Shown here: positions 1-9,078 of the stretch, piece by piece
Layout: each line of letters begins with the position of its first letter
Position numbering within the stretch: position 1 is the first letter of the stretch
DNA from: Bacteroidota bacterium
GTDB lineage: Bacteria; Bacteroidota; Bacteroidia; Chitinophagales; Chitinophagaceae
DNA: 64,000 nt
NCBI GenBank assembly: GCA_018267515.1
Contig: JAFDYJ010000003.1
Location: 1 to 64,000 of the forward strand
Reading direction: 5' to 3'
Program-made: the position numbers and the translations under genes
The notes under the pieces: model-generated
The model's input: only the letters and a program-made list of their open reading frames with translations
Database searches by the model: none
What the model was told of the DNA's origin: nothing

Positions 1-1
1 A

Positions 2-241
2 GCAGCTTGGGAAAAAGATAATAAACTGGATTATGCATTGAGCAGTTCTATGGCAAAAGTTTATGCTTCTGAAACTGCAATGTGGGCGGCAACGGAAGCA
101 GTGCAGATTCACGGAGGATATGGATATGTAAAAGAATATCATGTTGAGCGACTGATGCGGGATGCCAAAATTACCCAGATATATGAAGGCACCAGTGAAG
201 TGCAGCGGATTGTGATCAGCAGGAGTATATTGAAAGCTTAA
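2..241 (+). CDS. Acyl-CoA dehydrogenase, C-terminal end (partial)
   Basis: This is the last 79 residues of an acyl-CoA dehydrogenase whose beginning lies outside the window; the frame is open to the left edge. The enzyme oxidises fatty acyl-CoA to trans-2-enoyl-CoA, passing electrons through FAD to ETF in beta-oxidation. The signature of the C-terminal helical domain is clear: an IHGGYGY motif that contacts FAD, then the [17 protein letters not shown] block. The Glu of YEGT is the usual catalytic base in short- and medium-chain members. The stop overlaps the convergent gene at 238 by 4 bases. Chain-length specificity cannot be judged from this fragment. Confidence 0.93.
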   Translation, partial: AAWEKDNKLDYALSSSMAKVYASETAMWAATEAVQIHGGYGYVKEYHVERLMRDAKITQIYEGTSEVQRIVISRSILKA

Positions 242-870
242 TCGGTCAGTTTACAATTATTGTAATCGCTGATTATATTTTTAAACCGTTGGATCCGCTG
301 TTCCCTGTTCACTTTTTCAGTCCAGGTTACGGATTCATCTTCCGCCTTCATTTTTTCAAGTAGAAGTTTGCAGTTGCTGATTCGCAGGGCAACACCTATC
401 GAGGAATTGTAATACTCAAAATCTACTGAAACGAGTTGGCTCAAACTTTCGTCGGGGAATTTTATGGCAACGGAGTTTTCACTTAATCCGTCTCCCGATT
501 GAAAAACGCCACATTGAATTGTCCCGAATATTAATTTAACACATACATTTTTGATAAACTTTTCATCATACCCGATTTTAATATCCCTGAAATAATAGGT
601 TTCACCATTTATATTCACATGACTTATAATGGCTGTGTTCAATTTACTTGTTGTTGTAAGGGTTTGCCGGGTTCCTTTATTTTTAGTTTTCTCAATGGTG
701 ACAATTTCTATGAGTTCATTATTAGTCCCCAGCAGGTTGAGTTTGATTTCTCCTGTTAATTCCTGGCCAAGTTTAGTGAAAAGAGTGCCTTTGTACGTTT
801 GCTGCCCTTTTGTAAAATTGGTGATGCAAATGCAGACAGCAAGTAAACAAATCAGTTTTAGTTTCATCAT
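238..870 (-). CDS. Hypothetical secreted protein
   Basis: A 210-residue protein that I do not recognise. Residues 1-22 form a signal peptide (MMKLKL, a hydrophobic core with several Cys, then a cleavage-like TKGQQ). The mature part starts with [20 protein letters not shown], suggesting a small beta-rich domain resembling the generic exported proteins of Bacteroidota, and ends in a charged helix containing [16 protein letters not shown]. No catalytic motif is visible. Its 3' end overlaps the acyl-CoA dehydrogenase stop by 4 bases. It is probably transcribed alone, from a promoter in the 70-base gap it shares with the divergent YggS gene. Confidence 0.7.
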   Translation of the reverse strand: MMKLKLICLLAVCICITNFTKGQQTYKGTLFTKLGQELTGEIKLNLLGTNNELIEIVTIEKTKNKGTRQTLTTTSKLNTAIISHVNINGETYYFRDIKIGYDEKFIKNVCVKLIFGTIQCGVFQSGDGLSENSVAIKFPDESLSQLVSVDFEYYNSSIGVALRISNCKLLLEKMKAEDESVTWTEKVNREQRIQRFKNIISDYNNCKLTD

Positions 871-941
871 TTATCTTTGTTTAAATTCAAATTTAGTATT
901 CGTTACTTAAAATAAAATACCCCTTGCAGGGTATACATACA

Positions 942-1637
942 ATGCCAGTAAATAGTAAGGGTTTCAACCTGATAAAAGATCAACTCGCAGACAGGAACGT
1001 AACTCTTGTTGCGGTATCCAAAACCAAACCGGTTGAAGACATCCTGGAAATGTATCATCTCGGGCAACGGGATTTCGGTGAAAATTATGTACAGGAGCTT
1101 TTAGAAAAAGAAAAAAAACTTCCGGGGGATATTCGCTGGCATTTCATAGGGCATCTGCAGACCAATAAAGTAAAGTTCATTGCGCCTTTTGTGCATCTTA
1201 TTCATGCAGTTGACAGTTATAAGCTTCTGAAAGAAATAAATAAACAGGCTGAAAAAAATAAGCGGGTGATTCAATGCCTGCTGCAGGTGCATATAGCTCA
1301 GGAAGAAACAAAGTTCGGGTTTAATAAAGAGGAGTTGGAGAATTTAATTAGCGTAAATAAGGATGAATTAAACGGATTGAAACATATTAAAGTTGCCGGA
1401 TTAATGGGAATGGCTTCACTGACGGAAGATGTTGAAAAAATCAAAAATGAATTTTCTCTTTTAAAGTCGTTGTTTGATCAGGTAAAAAGAGAATTTGCCT
1501 TATTGAATCCGGATTCGGGAGCTACCGGGTTTTCCATTTTAAGCATGGGCATGACTTCAGATTATAAAATTGCAATTGAAAAGGGCAGCACTATGATCCG
1601 GATCGGCAGTTTAATTTTTGGTGAAAGAAATAAATAA
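942..1637 (+). CDS. yggS: YggS/PLPBP family pyridoxal phosphate homeostasis protein
   Basis: This PLP-binding protein has an alanine-racemase-like TIM barrel but no known enzyme activity; the family buffers PLP and affects amino-acid homeostasis. The PLP lysine is K27, in LVAVSKTKP. The conserved FGENYVQE, WHFIGHLQTNK, LMGMA and LSMGMTSDY motifs follow, then the phosphate-binding end with IRIGSLIFGER. At 231 residues it matches the family length. An in-frame TTG at 924 would add six residues (MQGIHT), but the ATG at 942 fits the family better. It stands alone between two minus-strand genes, so its job must be read from the family. Confidence 0.93.
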   Translation: MPVNSKGFNLIKDQLADRNVTLVAVSKTKPVEDILEMYHLGQRDFGENYVQELLEKEKKLPGDIRWHFIGHLQTNKVKFIAPFVHLIHAVDSYKLLKEINKQAEKNKRVIQCLLQVHIAQEETKFGFNKEELENLISVNKDELNGLKHIKVAGLMGMASLTEDVEKIKNEFSLLKSLFDQVKREFALLNPDSGATGFSILSMGMTSDYKIAIEKGSTMIRIGSLIFGERNK

Positions 1638-1673
1638 GAACCAGCGATACTTATTTATTAATAACATCTATCA

Positions 1674-1706
1674 GATCGCTTTTCAGATTCAAAGTAAAAG
1701 CTGATC
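1674..1706. terminator. Putative bidirectional terminator between convergent genes
   Basis: GATCGCTTTT at 1674-1683 can pair with AAAAGC(T)GATC at 1696-1706, with one bulged T and a 12-base loop. It lies between the ends of the YggS gene and the S9 peptidase gene, with a T-run starting at 1721 on the plus strand. The stem is weak and the T-run is not adjacent, so the call is tentative. Confidence 0.35.
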
Positions 1707-1728
1707 TTTAGAGATATTAATTTTTTTT

Positions 1729-3660
1729 CTATTTAAGAGTCTCACCGAGCCAATCGTAGAATTCTCTTTGCCATACTAATGCATTTTGTGGCGAAAGCAC
1801 CCAATGGTTCTCATCAGGCAGATATAATAACTTGCTTTTAATGCCTCTGAGCTGTGCCGCCTGGAAAGCCTGCAATCCCTGTTCCTTAGGTACACGGTAA
1901 TCCCTGCCACCCTGGATAATCATAATCGGGGTATTCCATTTCGATACGAAATTGCTGGGTGATTGTGAAAAACTTCTTTGAACCACAGCATTATTTTTTT
2001 CCCAGTAAGCGCCACCTTTTTCCCAATTTTCAAACCACATTTCATCGGTTGTGCCATACATACTGCGAAAATCAAAGACGCCGTCATGTGCAATGAACGA
2101 TTTGAATCGTCCATTGTGCATTCCGGCTAATTCAAAAACTGAAAAGCCGCCAAAACTGGCACCAATACATCCTCTTCGGTTTTTGTCAACATATTTTTCT
2201 TTGCTGATAGCATCAATGGCAGATAAATAATCCTGAATTACCAATCCTCCCCAGTCTTTACTTACCTGCGCATTCCATTTAGTTCCGAAACCGGGCATTC
2301 CCCTGCGGCAGGGTGCAACAATGATGTAGCCTTGTGAAGCCATCAATTGAAAATTCCAGCGAAAAGAATAGAATTGTGTTAATGAAGACTGAGGTCCTCC
2401 CTGGCAGTATAAGAGAGTGGGATATTTTTTTGCAGGATCAAAATCGGGAGGATAAATCACCCATACCAGCATTTTTTTATTATCTACCGTTTTTACAAAG
2501 CGTCTTTCTGTTTTGCACAAACCAATTGAGTTGTAAACGGCATCGTTAACATGAGTTAATTGTTTCATTTCACCATTTGCAATATCCACTGTGTAAAGTT
2601 CTGCAGCATGATTCATGTCTGTTCTGGTTACAATCAGCATATTTCCGGATTGTCCGACAATACCGGTTATGTCGAAATCTCCCTTCGTGATCTGCCGGAT
2701 GTCTGGTAGTTTCATAGTAGCGCCGGTAAAATCTACTTCAAATAAGTGTAAACTTCCATTGGTAGCAGCCCAAAAGAAAAGATGTTTGCCATCAGCTGCC
2801 CAACGAAAACCATCTACGTGAAGATCGTCACGATGCCCGGTAAGATTTACAGTGCCCAATCCTGTGAAGGCTACTAAATCCTGTTTGTCGGCCTCATATC
2901 CGGGTGTTTTCATTTGCAGCCAGGCTAAGGTTCCATTCTTGCTGAATTCCGGACTTATATCGTAACCTTTATTTTTTTCAGTCAGGTCTTTTGTTATCCC
3001 GGTTTCGATATTGTATTCGTACAAGTCAGTGTTCGTACTGATGGTATAAGCTGTGCCATATTGTTTTTTTGTACAATACACCACATGCTTGCTATCCGGG
3101 TTCCAGATAAAATCCTCATCACCGCCAAAAGGTTTTTGAGGACAATCATAAGGCTCACCGGGCATCAGGTCTTTTTCGTTTGCTGGTTTCCCGTTTTCCA
3201 AAGTTGATAAAAATACATGTCCGAATTTTCCATCTTCCCAGGTATCCCAATGACGGTAGTTGAGGTTATCATATACATAAACATTGGATTTGGAAAGATC
3301 AGGGTAATAATCTGAACCTGTCACTTTTTTAATTTTCACTTCCTTACTGCTGATTATATATTTTCCGTCAGGGGAAATATTTTTATCAATGAGTAAGCTA
3401 TCCGGATTATTGATTTCAACGGGTGCTCCGCCCCGGATGGGCAACCTATAATAGTAACGGCTGCTTTTATTAGCTTCCCAATCAGGAATGCTGACTGAAT
3501 AAACAACTGATTGTCCGTCTTTGCTGACTCCCATTCCGGATACTCTACCCAATCGCCAGAGTAATTCAGGCGACATTTTTCTGTTATTATTAAAATTTCC
3601 CTGTGAAAAACCAAGTGCTGATATTAATAAAAGCAGTATGGTGAATAATTTCTTGAGCAT
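1729..3660 (-). CDS. S9 family prolyl oligopeptidase-type serine peptidase, secreted
   Basis: A 643-residue exported peptidase. The signal peptide is residues 1-20 (MLKKLFTILLLLISALGFSQ). Residues of about 30-390 form the beta-propeller typical of DPP-IV/acylaminoacyl-peptidase relatives, with WD40-like TolB phrases such as SPDGKYI and SKNGTLAWL. Residues of about 400-643 are the alpha/beta-hydrolase domain. The nucleophile is the Ser of GASFGGF (about residue 501), the acid is Asp587 in GGRDYRVP and the base is His619 in DENHW. The family cleaves short peptides, often after Pro or small residues; here it likely acts in the periplasm. It is probably a single-gene unit with its promoter in 3661-3885. 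The exact specificity is not visible. Confidence 0.92.
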   Translation of the reverse strand: MLKKLFTILLLLISALGFSQGNFNNNRKMSPELLWRLGRVSGMGVSKDGQSVVYSVSIPDWEANKSSRYYYRLPIRGGAPVEINNPDSLLIDKNISPDGKYIISSKEVKIKKVTGSDYYPDLSKSNVYVYDNLNYRHWDTWEDGKFGHVFLSTLENGKPANEKDLMPGEPYDCPQKPFGGDEDFIWNPDSKHVVYCTKKQYGTAYTISTNTDLYEYNIETGITKDLTEKNKGYDISPEFSKNGTLAWLQMKTPGYEADKQDLVAFTGLGTVNLTGHRDDLHVDGFRWAADGKHLFFWAATNGSLHLFEVDFTGATMKLPDIRQITKGDFDITGIVGQSGNMLIVTRTDMNHAAELYTVDIANGEMKQLTHVNDAVYNSIGLCKTERRFVKTVDNKKMLVWVIYPPDFDPAKKYPTLLYCQGGPQSSLTQFYSFRWNFQLMASQGYIIVAPCRRGMPGFGTKWNAQVSKDWGGLVIQDYLSAIDAISKEKYVDKNRRGCIGASFGGFSVFELAGMHNGRFKSFIAHDGVFDFRSMYGTTDEMWFENWEKGGAYWEKNNAVVQRSFSQSPSNFVSKWNTPIMIIQGGRDYRVPKEQGLQAFQAAQLRGIKSKLLYLPDENHWVLSPQNALVWQREFYDWLGETLK

Positions 3661-3885
3661 AGCTTAAAAATTTATTAGCTGAAAGTTACAATTTTTAGTT
3701 GCAGTATGGAGTAACTTGTTTTTGAATTCACAATATTCTCCGGCAGGAAAAAATTACATTTTTGCTCTTTAGATTTTTTTATTTTTTAGCTAAAGGCAAA
3801 ATAAGTCCACGGCAATAATTTGTTGAAAAAAAGAAATGTCAGTTTGAATTACTTCAAACGGATAGCAACCTTGTGAAGAAATGGA

Positions 3886-4041
3886 TCAACTTCCTCTTGT
3901 ACCACCGGCTTTGGGAGGCCGTTGTGCAAATCCTGCACTTTTGCTGGATTTGTTGAAAAATTTTGAAGCTTGATTACCTGCCGAAAGGTTTTTCTTTTCT
4001 TTCTTTCCTTTTTGTTTTTTGTTGTTGTTAAGTAGAGACAT
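3886..4041 (-). CDS. Small basic protein ending in GGTRGS
   Basis: A 51-residue lysine-rich protein starting at the ATG complementary to 4039-4041. A longer reading frame extends to 4149, but those extra 36 residues look like untranslated sequence read through. The N-terminus is MSLLNNNKKQKGKKEKK, then a Ser/Asn/Lys linker, then a C-terminal block with SKFFNKSSKSAG and KAGGTRGS. I recall similarly built short basic proteins in Chitinophagales, but no function is known to me. The low-complexity head and the defined Gly-Thr-Arg-Gly-Ser tail suggest a real disordered, possibly nucleic-acid-binding protein. It could still be a chance frame. Confidence 0.5.
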   Translation of the reverse strand: MSLLNNNKKQKGKKEKKNLSAGNQASKFFNKSSKSAGFAQRPPKAGGTRGS

Positions 4042-4252
4042 ATAGCATGTTTTGCAGGTATAAAGATAGGCGAAGAAATGATATAGTAAGACTAATAAAA
4101 TTTCTGTTTGAAGGTTAGCACTATTAACTGTCAGGAGCCGTATTGACAATTTATACCCTGGAAAAATTTACAGGCGGCAACTATTTACTTTTTACCCGGT
4201 ACAGAGTCATTGATTTTATAATTTATTTACTCTTGTTCTATAACTTCGGTAA

Positions 4253-5050
4253 ATGTTGATTACGGTATTGCAAATATTGGTGGTATTAATCTTCCTGGTA
4301 TTGCTGATCACCATTGTTTTTAAAATAACAAGGAAGGGAAGATTTGTAGATCCCTTGCCGGATCATTTTCCGGATTTGCTGGAGGAGCATGTGGATTTTT
4401 ACCGGAACTTAAGCATTGAAGACAAAAAAAATTTTGAGGAAAGACTCAGGCAATTCTATCATGATGTCCGGATTACCGGTATAAAAACAGAAGTGGAAGA
4501 CCTGGACCAGGTGCTTATTGGCGCCGCAGCCGTCATTCCTGTTTTTGCATTCAGAGAATGGGAATACGTCAACCTGCAGGAAATATTATTATATCCCGGG
4601 GCATTCAGCAGGGATTTTGATTTGACAGGTTATCATCGAAACATAACAGGCATGGTAGGCACCGGTCCTTTGCAAAATGAAATGTTGTTGTCAAGGCAGG
4701 CATTACGCCAGGGATTTTCAGACAGGGAAAGTAAAAGTAATGCGGCCATACATGAATTTGCGCATTTGATTGATAAAACGGATGGTGCTTTGGATGGCGT
4801 CCCCGAGGTATTATTGCAGGAACAGGGAGTTGAAGACTGGAAAAAATGGATGCAGATTACCTTACAATCCATGCGCAACGGTGAATCTGATATTGATCTT
4901 TATGGCCTTACTAATACGGCAGAGTTTTTTGCCGTGGTTTCAGAATATTTTTTCAAAAGGCCTGATCTCTTCAGCCAAAAACACCCGGAGCTTTTTTCCA
5001 TGATGGAAAGAATATATTTTTTGAAATTACAGGGAGGCCATTTAAACTAA
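4253..5050 (+). CDS. mtfA: MtfA-like zinc-dependent peptidase (M90 family)
   Basis: A 265-residue protein of the M90 family (Mlc titration factor A). The N-terminal residues 1-24 are a strongly hydrophobic segment, probably a membrane anchor, which E. coli MtfA lacks. The zinc site is HEFAH (H167-E168-H171), followed by LIDKTDG; a third ligand is expected in the downstream ANTAEFFAVVSEYFF-like region, where an AEFFAVVSE motif is present. E. coli MtfA binds the repressor Mlc and has aminopeptidase activity; no Mlc partner is visible here, so only the peptidase role should be carried over. It begins at the ATG at 4253 and ends convergent with the aldolase gene, with a strong terminator between. 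Confidence 0.87.
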   Translation: MLITVLQILVVLIFLVLLITIVFKITRKGRFVDPLPDHFPDLLEEHVDFYRNLSIEDKKNFEERLRQFYHDVRITGIKTEVEDLDQVLIGAAAVIPVFAFREWEYVNLQEILLYPGAFSRDFDLTGYHRNITGMVGTGPLQNEMLLSRQALRQGFSDRESKSNAAIHEFAHLIDKTDGALDGVPEVLLQEQGVEDWKKWMQITLQSMRNGESDIDLYGLTNTAEFFAVVSEYFFKRPDLFSQKHPELFSMMERIYFLKLQGGHLN

Positions 5051-5096
5051 CATCCAATCCATATGTAACATTCTTCCCGGAGATAAGCGATAATAA

Positions 5097-5122
5097 AAAC
5101 GCCGGATCATTGCCCGGCGTTT
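5097..5122. terminator. Bidirectional intrinsic terminator
   Basis: AAACGCCGG (5097-5105) pairs perfectly with CCGGCGTTT (5114-5122) across an 8-base loop. It lies between the convergent MtfA-like and aldolase genes. A-rich sequence on the left and T at the end of the right arm suit use on both strands. Confidence 0.85.
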
Positions 5123-5144
5123 GCAAAAAAATGTTTTTAATACA

Positions 5145-6215
5145 CTATGCTACAGTAATGTCTTTATCTAAATATACATCCTGAATAGCATTGAGAATTT
5201 CAACTCCTTCTTTCATTGGTCGCTGAAATGCTTTTCGGCCGGAAATTAATCCCATACCGCCTGCCCGTTTGTTGATCACAGCTGTTGTTACCGCTTCAGC
5301 CATATCGCTTGCTCCGGAAGAAGCTCCACCGGAATTGATAAGACCTGCACGGCCCATATAACAATTGGCAACCTGGTAACGGCAAAGATCAATCGGATGA
5401 TCGGAAGTCAGCTTCTCATAAACAAGCTTGTCTATTTTTCCGTAAGGATTATCTTTTGAATTGAGAGCCAGGTAGCCACCGTTATTTTCCGGAAGTTTTT
5501 GTTTGATAATATCGGCTTCAATAGTTACGCCGAGATGATTGGCTTGTCCGCTCAGGTCAGCAGATACATGATAATCTTTTTCCTTAGTCTTGAAGGCAGG
5601 ATTGCGGAGATAACACCAAAGAATAGTAGCCATCCCCAATTCATGAGCCATTTCAAAGGCTTTACTTACCTCCTGGATCTGCCGGGTGGACTCATCGCTG
5701 CCAAAATATATAGTGGCTCCGACAGCAGCAGCACCTAAATTCCAGCTTGCTTTTACTGAAGCAAACATTATCTGGTCGAATTTATTCGGATAGGTAAGAA
5801 ATTCATTGTGATTAATCTTTACAATGAAAGGTATTTTGTGAGCATATTTTCTTGCCAGCATTCCCAGTCCGCCGTAGGTAGTTGCAACTGCATTACAATT
5901 TCCTTCCATTGCAAGGCGAACTATATTTTCAGGGTCGAAATAAATGGGATTTTTTGCAAATGAAGCACCACCACTGTGTTCAATTCCCTGGTCAACCGGA
6001 AGAATAGAAAGATAGCCGGTGCCGGATAATCTACCGGTATTGTACATTAGTTGCAGATTACGCAATACCTGGGGGTTACGATCGCTGGCACCCCAGATCC
6101 GGTCAACAAAATCAGGGCCGGGTAAGTGCAGCAGATCTTTGGAAATTGTTTTGGATTGATGATTGAGTAAGAAATCGGCTTTGTCGCCAAGAAGTTCATT
6201 GATTTTTTTTGACAT
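5145..6215 (-). CDS. fbaB: Class I fructose-bisphosphate aldolase (FbaB/DhnA type)
   Basis: A 356-residue glycolytic/gluconeogenic aldolase that splits fructose 1,6-bisphosphate into DHAP and glyceraldehyde 3-phosphate through a Schiff base, with no metal. The archaeal-type family marker [10 protein letters not shown] is at residues 72-81. The Schiff-base lysine is probably K238 in [10 protein letters not shown]. The phosphate-binding end has [11 protein letters not shown] and [15 protein letters not shown]. The length matches E. coli FbaB. It starts at the ATG complementary to 6213-6215, just below a long gene-free stretch that must hold its promoter. It appears to be monocistronic. Confidence 0.94.
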   Translation of the reverse strand: MSKKINELLGDKADFLLNHQSKTISKDLLHLPGPDFVDRIWGASDRNPQVLRNLQLMYNTGRLSGTGYLSILPVDQGIEHSGGASFAKNPIYFDPENIVRLAMEGNCNAVATTYGGLGMLARKYAHKIPFIVKINHNEFLTYPNKFDQIMFASVKASWNLGAAAVGATIYFGSDESTRQIQEVSKAFEMAHELGMATILWCYLRNPAFKTKEKDYHVSADLSGQANHLGVTIEADIIKQKLPENNGGYLALNSKDNPYGKIDKLVYEKLTSDHPIDLCRYQVANCYMGRAGLINSGGASSGASDMAEAVTTAVINKRAGGMGLISGRKAFQRPMKEGVEILNAIQDVYLDKDITVA

Positions 6216-7077
6216 CTTTATGTGTTTTACGAATTACAAAGATACGAAACCTGCCCTTCCTGATCTTCCTGAATGATGCAGAAAAGTAAATAGAAATTCA
6301 AAACATATCTGTAGCTAAGGCTGGATCATCATTGCAGGCGGATTCAGTGAAACCGCTTTTTCATAATATTAATGAATGACTTTTCTGTGACGATTCTCAC
6401 AAATGCCAAAGAAGAAATAGTCAGCCGGTAAACGCTAATACAAGAAGTAAAAAATTGTAAAAAAGGAATTGAATATAAAAGTGGAGTTATTGTATCACCG
6501 CGCCTCCTGCCATCCATCGCCAGGCTTCAGGATTGCAGGAGGGTTCCGGACCATTTAATCTTTTCATTGGATTTGGACACTCGGTGATTGCAGTTAGGTC
6601 TTCAAGGAACTGGATGGTTTTCAGGATCTGGATAATTTTTCAAACAGGACTTGGATAATTTTCCTACAGGATTTGGATCGGCTTTTCAGGACTCGGTTTT
6701 TCGGGTACTTTTCCAAAAAAGGAAGAAGTTGACTGATACTGGATTTTGCCGTTTCGTACGAAATCTGGTTAAGCGGCTTTGGTTTTTCTAAGGATTGGTT
6801 TTGTTAGTTTCTGGGTCGGTTTCTCTATTCAGGACATCGGATTTAATAGGATTGATTTAATCAATCAACTTCTGATGCAAAAATAATTGTGAGTCCATTA
6901 ATAAAATAGAGCAAAACTGCTAAACTTTTTTACTACATATTTTACCGTTTTAATAGTAAATGCAACGGGGATTGTGATGCGGTTAAGACGTGAACTTGAT
7001 AGGTAGTTTTACGAAAGGATTTAATCTCTTTTATCGGGAACGACTCAAAATCAATGTAATAGAAAATGCGGGGCTCT
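6216..7077. other. 862-base gene-free region with short degenerate repeats
   Basis: No convincing gene on either strand. Between the aldolase start and the cystathionine beta-synthase end it holds: an 8-bp inverted repeat CCTCCTGC/GCAGGAGG (6503-6510 and 6535-6542); a run of degenerate CAGGAnyTGGAT repeats (6604-6696, listed separately); a 12-bp palindrome TTTCGTACGAAA (6752-6763); and GATTGATT/AATCAATC arms (6850-6866) around a single T. The aldolase promoter should lie near 6216-6300. The stretch could be the remains of a decayed gene. Confidence 0.6.
6604..6696. repeat. Degenerate tandem repeat CAGGA-nn-TGGAT, 18-23 bp period
   Basis: Near-copies of one motif follow each other: AAGGAACTGGAT (6604), CAGGATCTGGAT (6622), CAGGACTTGGAT (6645), CAGGATTTGGAT (6667) and a truncated CAGGACTCGG (6687). 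They are separated by T-rich linkers such as AATTTTTC and spaced 18, 23, 22 and 20 bases apart. The unequal spacing argues against a recent slippage array. Confidence 0.7.
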
Positions 7078-8439
7078 TTAATGACTCAATGCTTGTATTA
7101 CATCATATTTGGTAACGATGTGATAATTACCCGCATCATCTTTGGCAAGTACAGCTCCGTTCTCTTTATTAATAAGATGGCTGAGCCGCTCAACAGGTGT
7201 GTCAAATTCTACCATCGGAAAAGAAGGCTCAATCACGTCCGATATTTTAGCATTTTTTATTTCCGGATTGTCAAACATTTTTTGGAATAAACCTCCTTCA
7301 CTTATAGCACCAACAGGCCCATTCCCATTCATAACAGGAAGATGTTCTATGTCAAATTTTTTCATAAGAGCAACTGCATCTGAAACCGTATGCGATGGAT
7401 TTATAATCACCAGTTTTTGAGAAGCACCTCTTGCGCTGATTATATCTTTGAATGTTTTTACATCGAGAAACCCTCTTTCAATCATCCATTGGTCGTTATA
7501 AATTTTTGCTACATAGCGACTGCCATGATCATGAAGAATACAAACTACAAGGTCGTCTTTTTTTAACCTATTTTTCAATTGCATCAAACCCTGTATGCAA
7601 CTTCCGGCGCTGTACCCGCAAAATATTCCTTCTTCTTTAGCCAGGCGTCTTGCCATAATAGCTCCATCTTTATCCGTCACCTGTTCGAAATGGTCGATCA
7701 CTTTCATGTTATAGTTTTCAGGAACAAAATCTTCTCCGAAACCCTCGCTTACATAGGGATGAACCTCATTCATATCCACCACTCCCGTACGGAAATACTT
7801 AGTGAGTAATGAGCCAAAAACATCAATTGCCCAAATTTGAACAGCAGGATTTTTTTCTTTCAGGAACATGGCAGTTCCTGTGACGGTACCTCCTGTGCCT
7901 GCCGTACAAACCAAATGAGTAATTTTTCCGTCAGTTTGTTTCCATATTTCCGGCCCGGTTGTTTCATAATGAGCTAACCGGTTGGCAAGGTTATCATATT
8001 GGTTACAATGAAATGAATTCGGAATTTCTTTAGCCAGTCTTTTTGCGACAGAGTAGTAACTTCCCGGATCTTCAGGCTCCACATTGGTTGGGCAAACAAT
8101 TACTTCTGCACCCACGGCTTTCAGTATATCCATTTTTTCTTTAGACTGTTTATCTGTTGTAGTGAAAATGCATTTGTAGCCTTTTACAACAGCAGCCAGT
8201 GCTAAGCCCATACCCGTATTTCCTGAAGTACATTCAATGATAGTACCTCCGGGTTTCAGCTTTCCTTCATTTTCTGCTACTTCAATCATTTTTACAGCCA
8301 TACGGTCTTTAATGGAATTTCCCGGGTTGAAATAATCCACTTTGGCCGTTACTGTACAGGGGAAATCTTTTGTGATTTTATTAAGCTTGATCAATGGAGT
8401 ATTTCCAATTGTTTCCAGGATGTTGTTTTTGATATCCAT
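7078..8439 (-). CDS. Cystathionine beta-synthase-like PLP enzyme with CBS domains
   Basis: A 453-residue fold-type II PLP enzyme. Residues of about 1-320 are the cysteine synthase/cystathionine beta-synthase catalytic domain. The PLP lysine is K44 in NPGNSIKDRM; TSGNTGMGLA binds the substrate carboxylate and GTGGTVTGT binds the PLP phosphate. Residues of about 335-450 carry paired CBS domains, which in eukaryotic CBS bind the regulator S-adenosylmethionine. The expected reaction condenses serine (or an activated serine) with homocysteine to cystathionine, or makes cysteine. The CBS tail favours cystathionine beta-synthase over plain CysK. No sulfur-metabolism gene is adjacent, so the substrate stays open. 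Confidence 0.9.
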   Translation of the reverse strand: MDIKNNILETIGNTPLIKLNKITKDFPCTVTAKVDYFNPGNSIKDRMAVKMIEVAENEGKLKPGGTIIECTSGNTGMGLALAAVVKGYKCIFTTTDKQSKEKMDILKAVGAEVIVCPTNVEPEDPGSYYSVAKRLAKEIPNSFHCNQYDNLANRLAHYETTGPEIWKQTDGKITHLVCTAGTGGTVTGTAMFLKEKNPAVQIWAIDVFGSLLTKYFRTGVVDMNEVHPYVSEGFGEDFVPENYNMKVIDHFEQVTDKDGAIMARRLAKEEGIFCGYSAGSCIQGLMQLKNRLKKDDLVVCILHDHGSRYVAKIYNDQWMIERGFLDVKTFKDIISARGASQKLVIINPSHTVSDAVALMKKFDIEHLPVMNGNGPVGAISEGGLFQKMFDNPEIKNAKISDVIEPSFPMVEFDTPVERLSHLINKENGAVLAKDDAGNYHIVTKYDVIQALSH

Positions 8440-8508
8440 AGCAGAAATTTATTGAGGCAAAGTTACAAATTGTTATTCAGCGGCTAACCAGTGTAAGTGA
8501 ATACAAAA

Positions 8509-8532
8509 AACCCTCCTGTTTCCAGAAGGGTT
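8509..8532 (-). terminator. Intrinsic terminator after the sigma/anti-sigma operon
   Basis: AACCCT (8509-8514) pairs with AGGGTT (8527-8532), with an inner CTG/CAG stem past one mismatch and a short TTTC loop. Read on the minus strand, the hairpin runs straight into TTTTTTG, the expected U-tract. It sits just after the anti-sigma-like gene. Confidence 0.75.
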
Positions 8533-8558
8533 CACCGGACCTGATGCTTTTGAAACCA

Positions 8559-9074
8559 TCAAGCTTTTTTATGTGCTGCCTTTCTTCTTTTGCCAAGATA
8601 ATTATCAAGTAAAAAAAGCCCCAGTACAACATTGAGCATCATAAATATGTTTATATAAGTATTGTTGAAAAATTTACTGACGTCCACTTTACTGAGATCA
8701 AACTGAAATCCGTTTCCACTTTTAGCGCTCCAGTCTATTTGCCCGAAGCCATAGATCAGAAAGCCGGCAATAACAGCAATGAAAAAGAAACTGATTCCCC
8801 AAATGATTTTTTTGTTTATATAGGTTTTAGTTGCCGGTGCGATATGATACTTTGCAATTTCTTCCATTACATTTTTGGTAAACCGCAGTGATGGGGCTTC
8901 CAATTCGGAAGAATGAAGAAGTTTATGTGTTTCCAGTAATTCATTGTATTTCTTCTTCCACTCCATATCATGCTGCAGCAATTTGTCAATTACTGATTTT
9001 TCTTCGGTAGAAGATAGGCCATCAATATAGTCCCAAAGGCGTTCTTCCATCTGTTTTTGTGTTTCCATAATCAA
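8559..9074 (-). CDS. Putative membrane anti-sigma factor
   Basis: A 171-residue protein directly downstream of the ECF sigma gene (4-base gap). The N-terminal half is cytoplasmic, with MEERLWDYIDGLSSTEEK and a following helix, the arrangement of anti-sigma domains in Bacteroidota, but without the HxxxCxxC zinc motif of ZAS domains. Two hydrophobic segments follow (about residues 88-110 and 140-158), ending in a basic tail, GKRRKAAHKKA. From its position and build I infer that it holds the neighbouring sigma factor at the membrane. An ATG two codons in (9068) is equally possible as the start. The sequence alone does not prove a regulatory role. Confidence 0.7.
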   Translation of the reverse strand: MIMETQKQMEERLWDYIDGLSSTEEKSVIDKLLQHDMEWKKKYNELLETHKLLHSSELEAPSLRFTKNVMEEIAKYHIAPATKTYINKKIIWGISFFFIAVIAGFLIYGFGQIDWSAKSGNGFQFDLSKVDVSKFFNNTYINIFMMLNVVLGLFLLDNYLGKRRKAAHKKA

Positions 9075-9078
9075 TTTT

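Noticed and set aside
924..941. TTG start for the YggS gene
   Set aside because: It adds six residues absent from the usual family start, and an ATG follows at 942.
1101..1292. A 63-codon minus-strand frame inside the YggS gene
   Set aside because: It lies fully inside a well-supported gene on the other strand and has no protein-like features.
4042..4149. N-terminal extension of the small basic protein
   Set aside because: The extra 36 residues are hydrophobic and unlike the rest; the inner ATG at 4039-4041 (minus strand) gives a coherent protein.
6216..7077. tRNA or other structured RNA in the long spacer
   Set aside because: The hairpins are simple, and no cloverleaf, T-loop or known RNA motif was seen.
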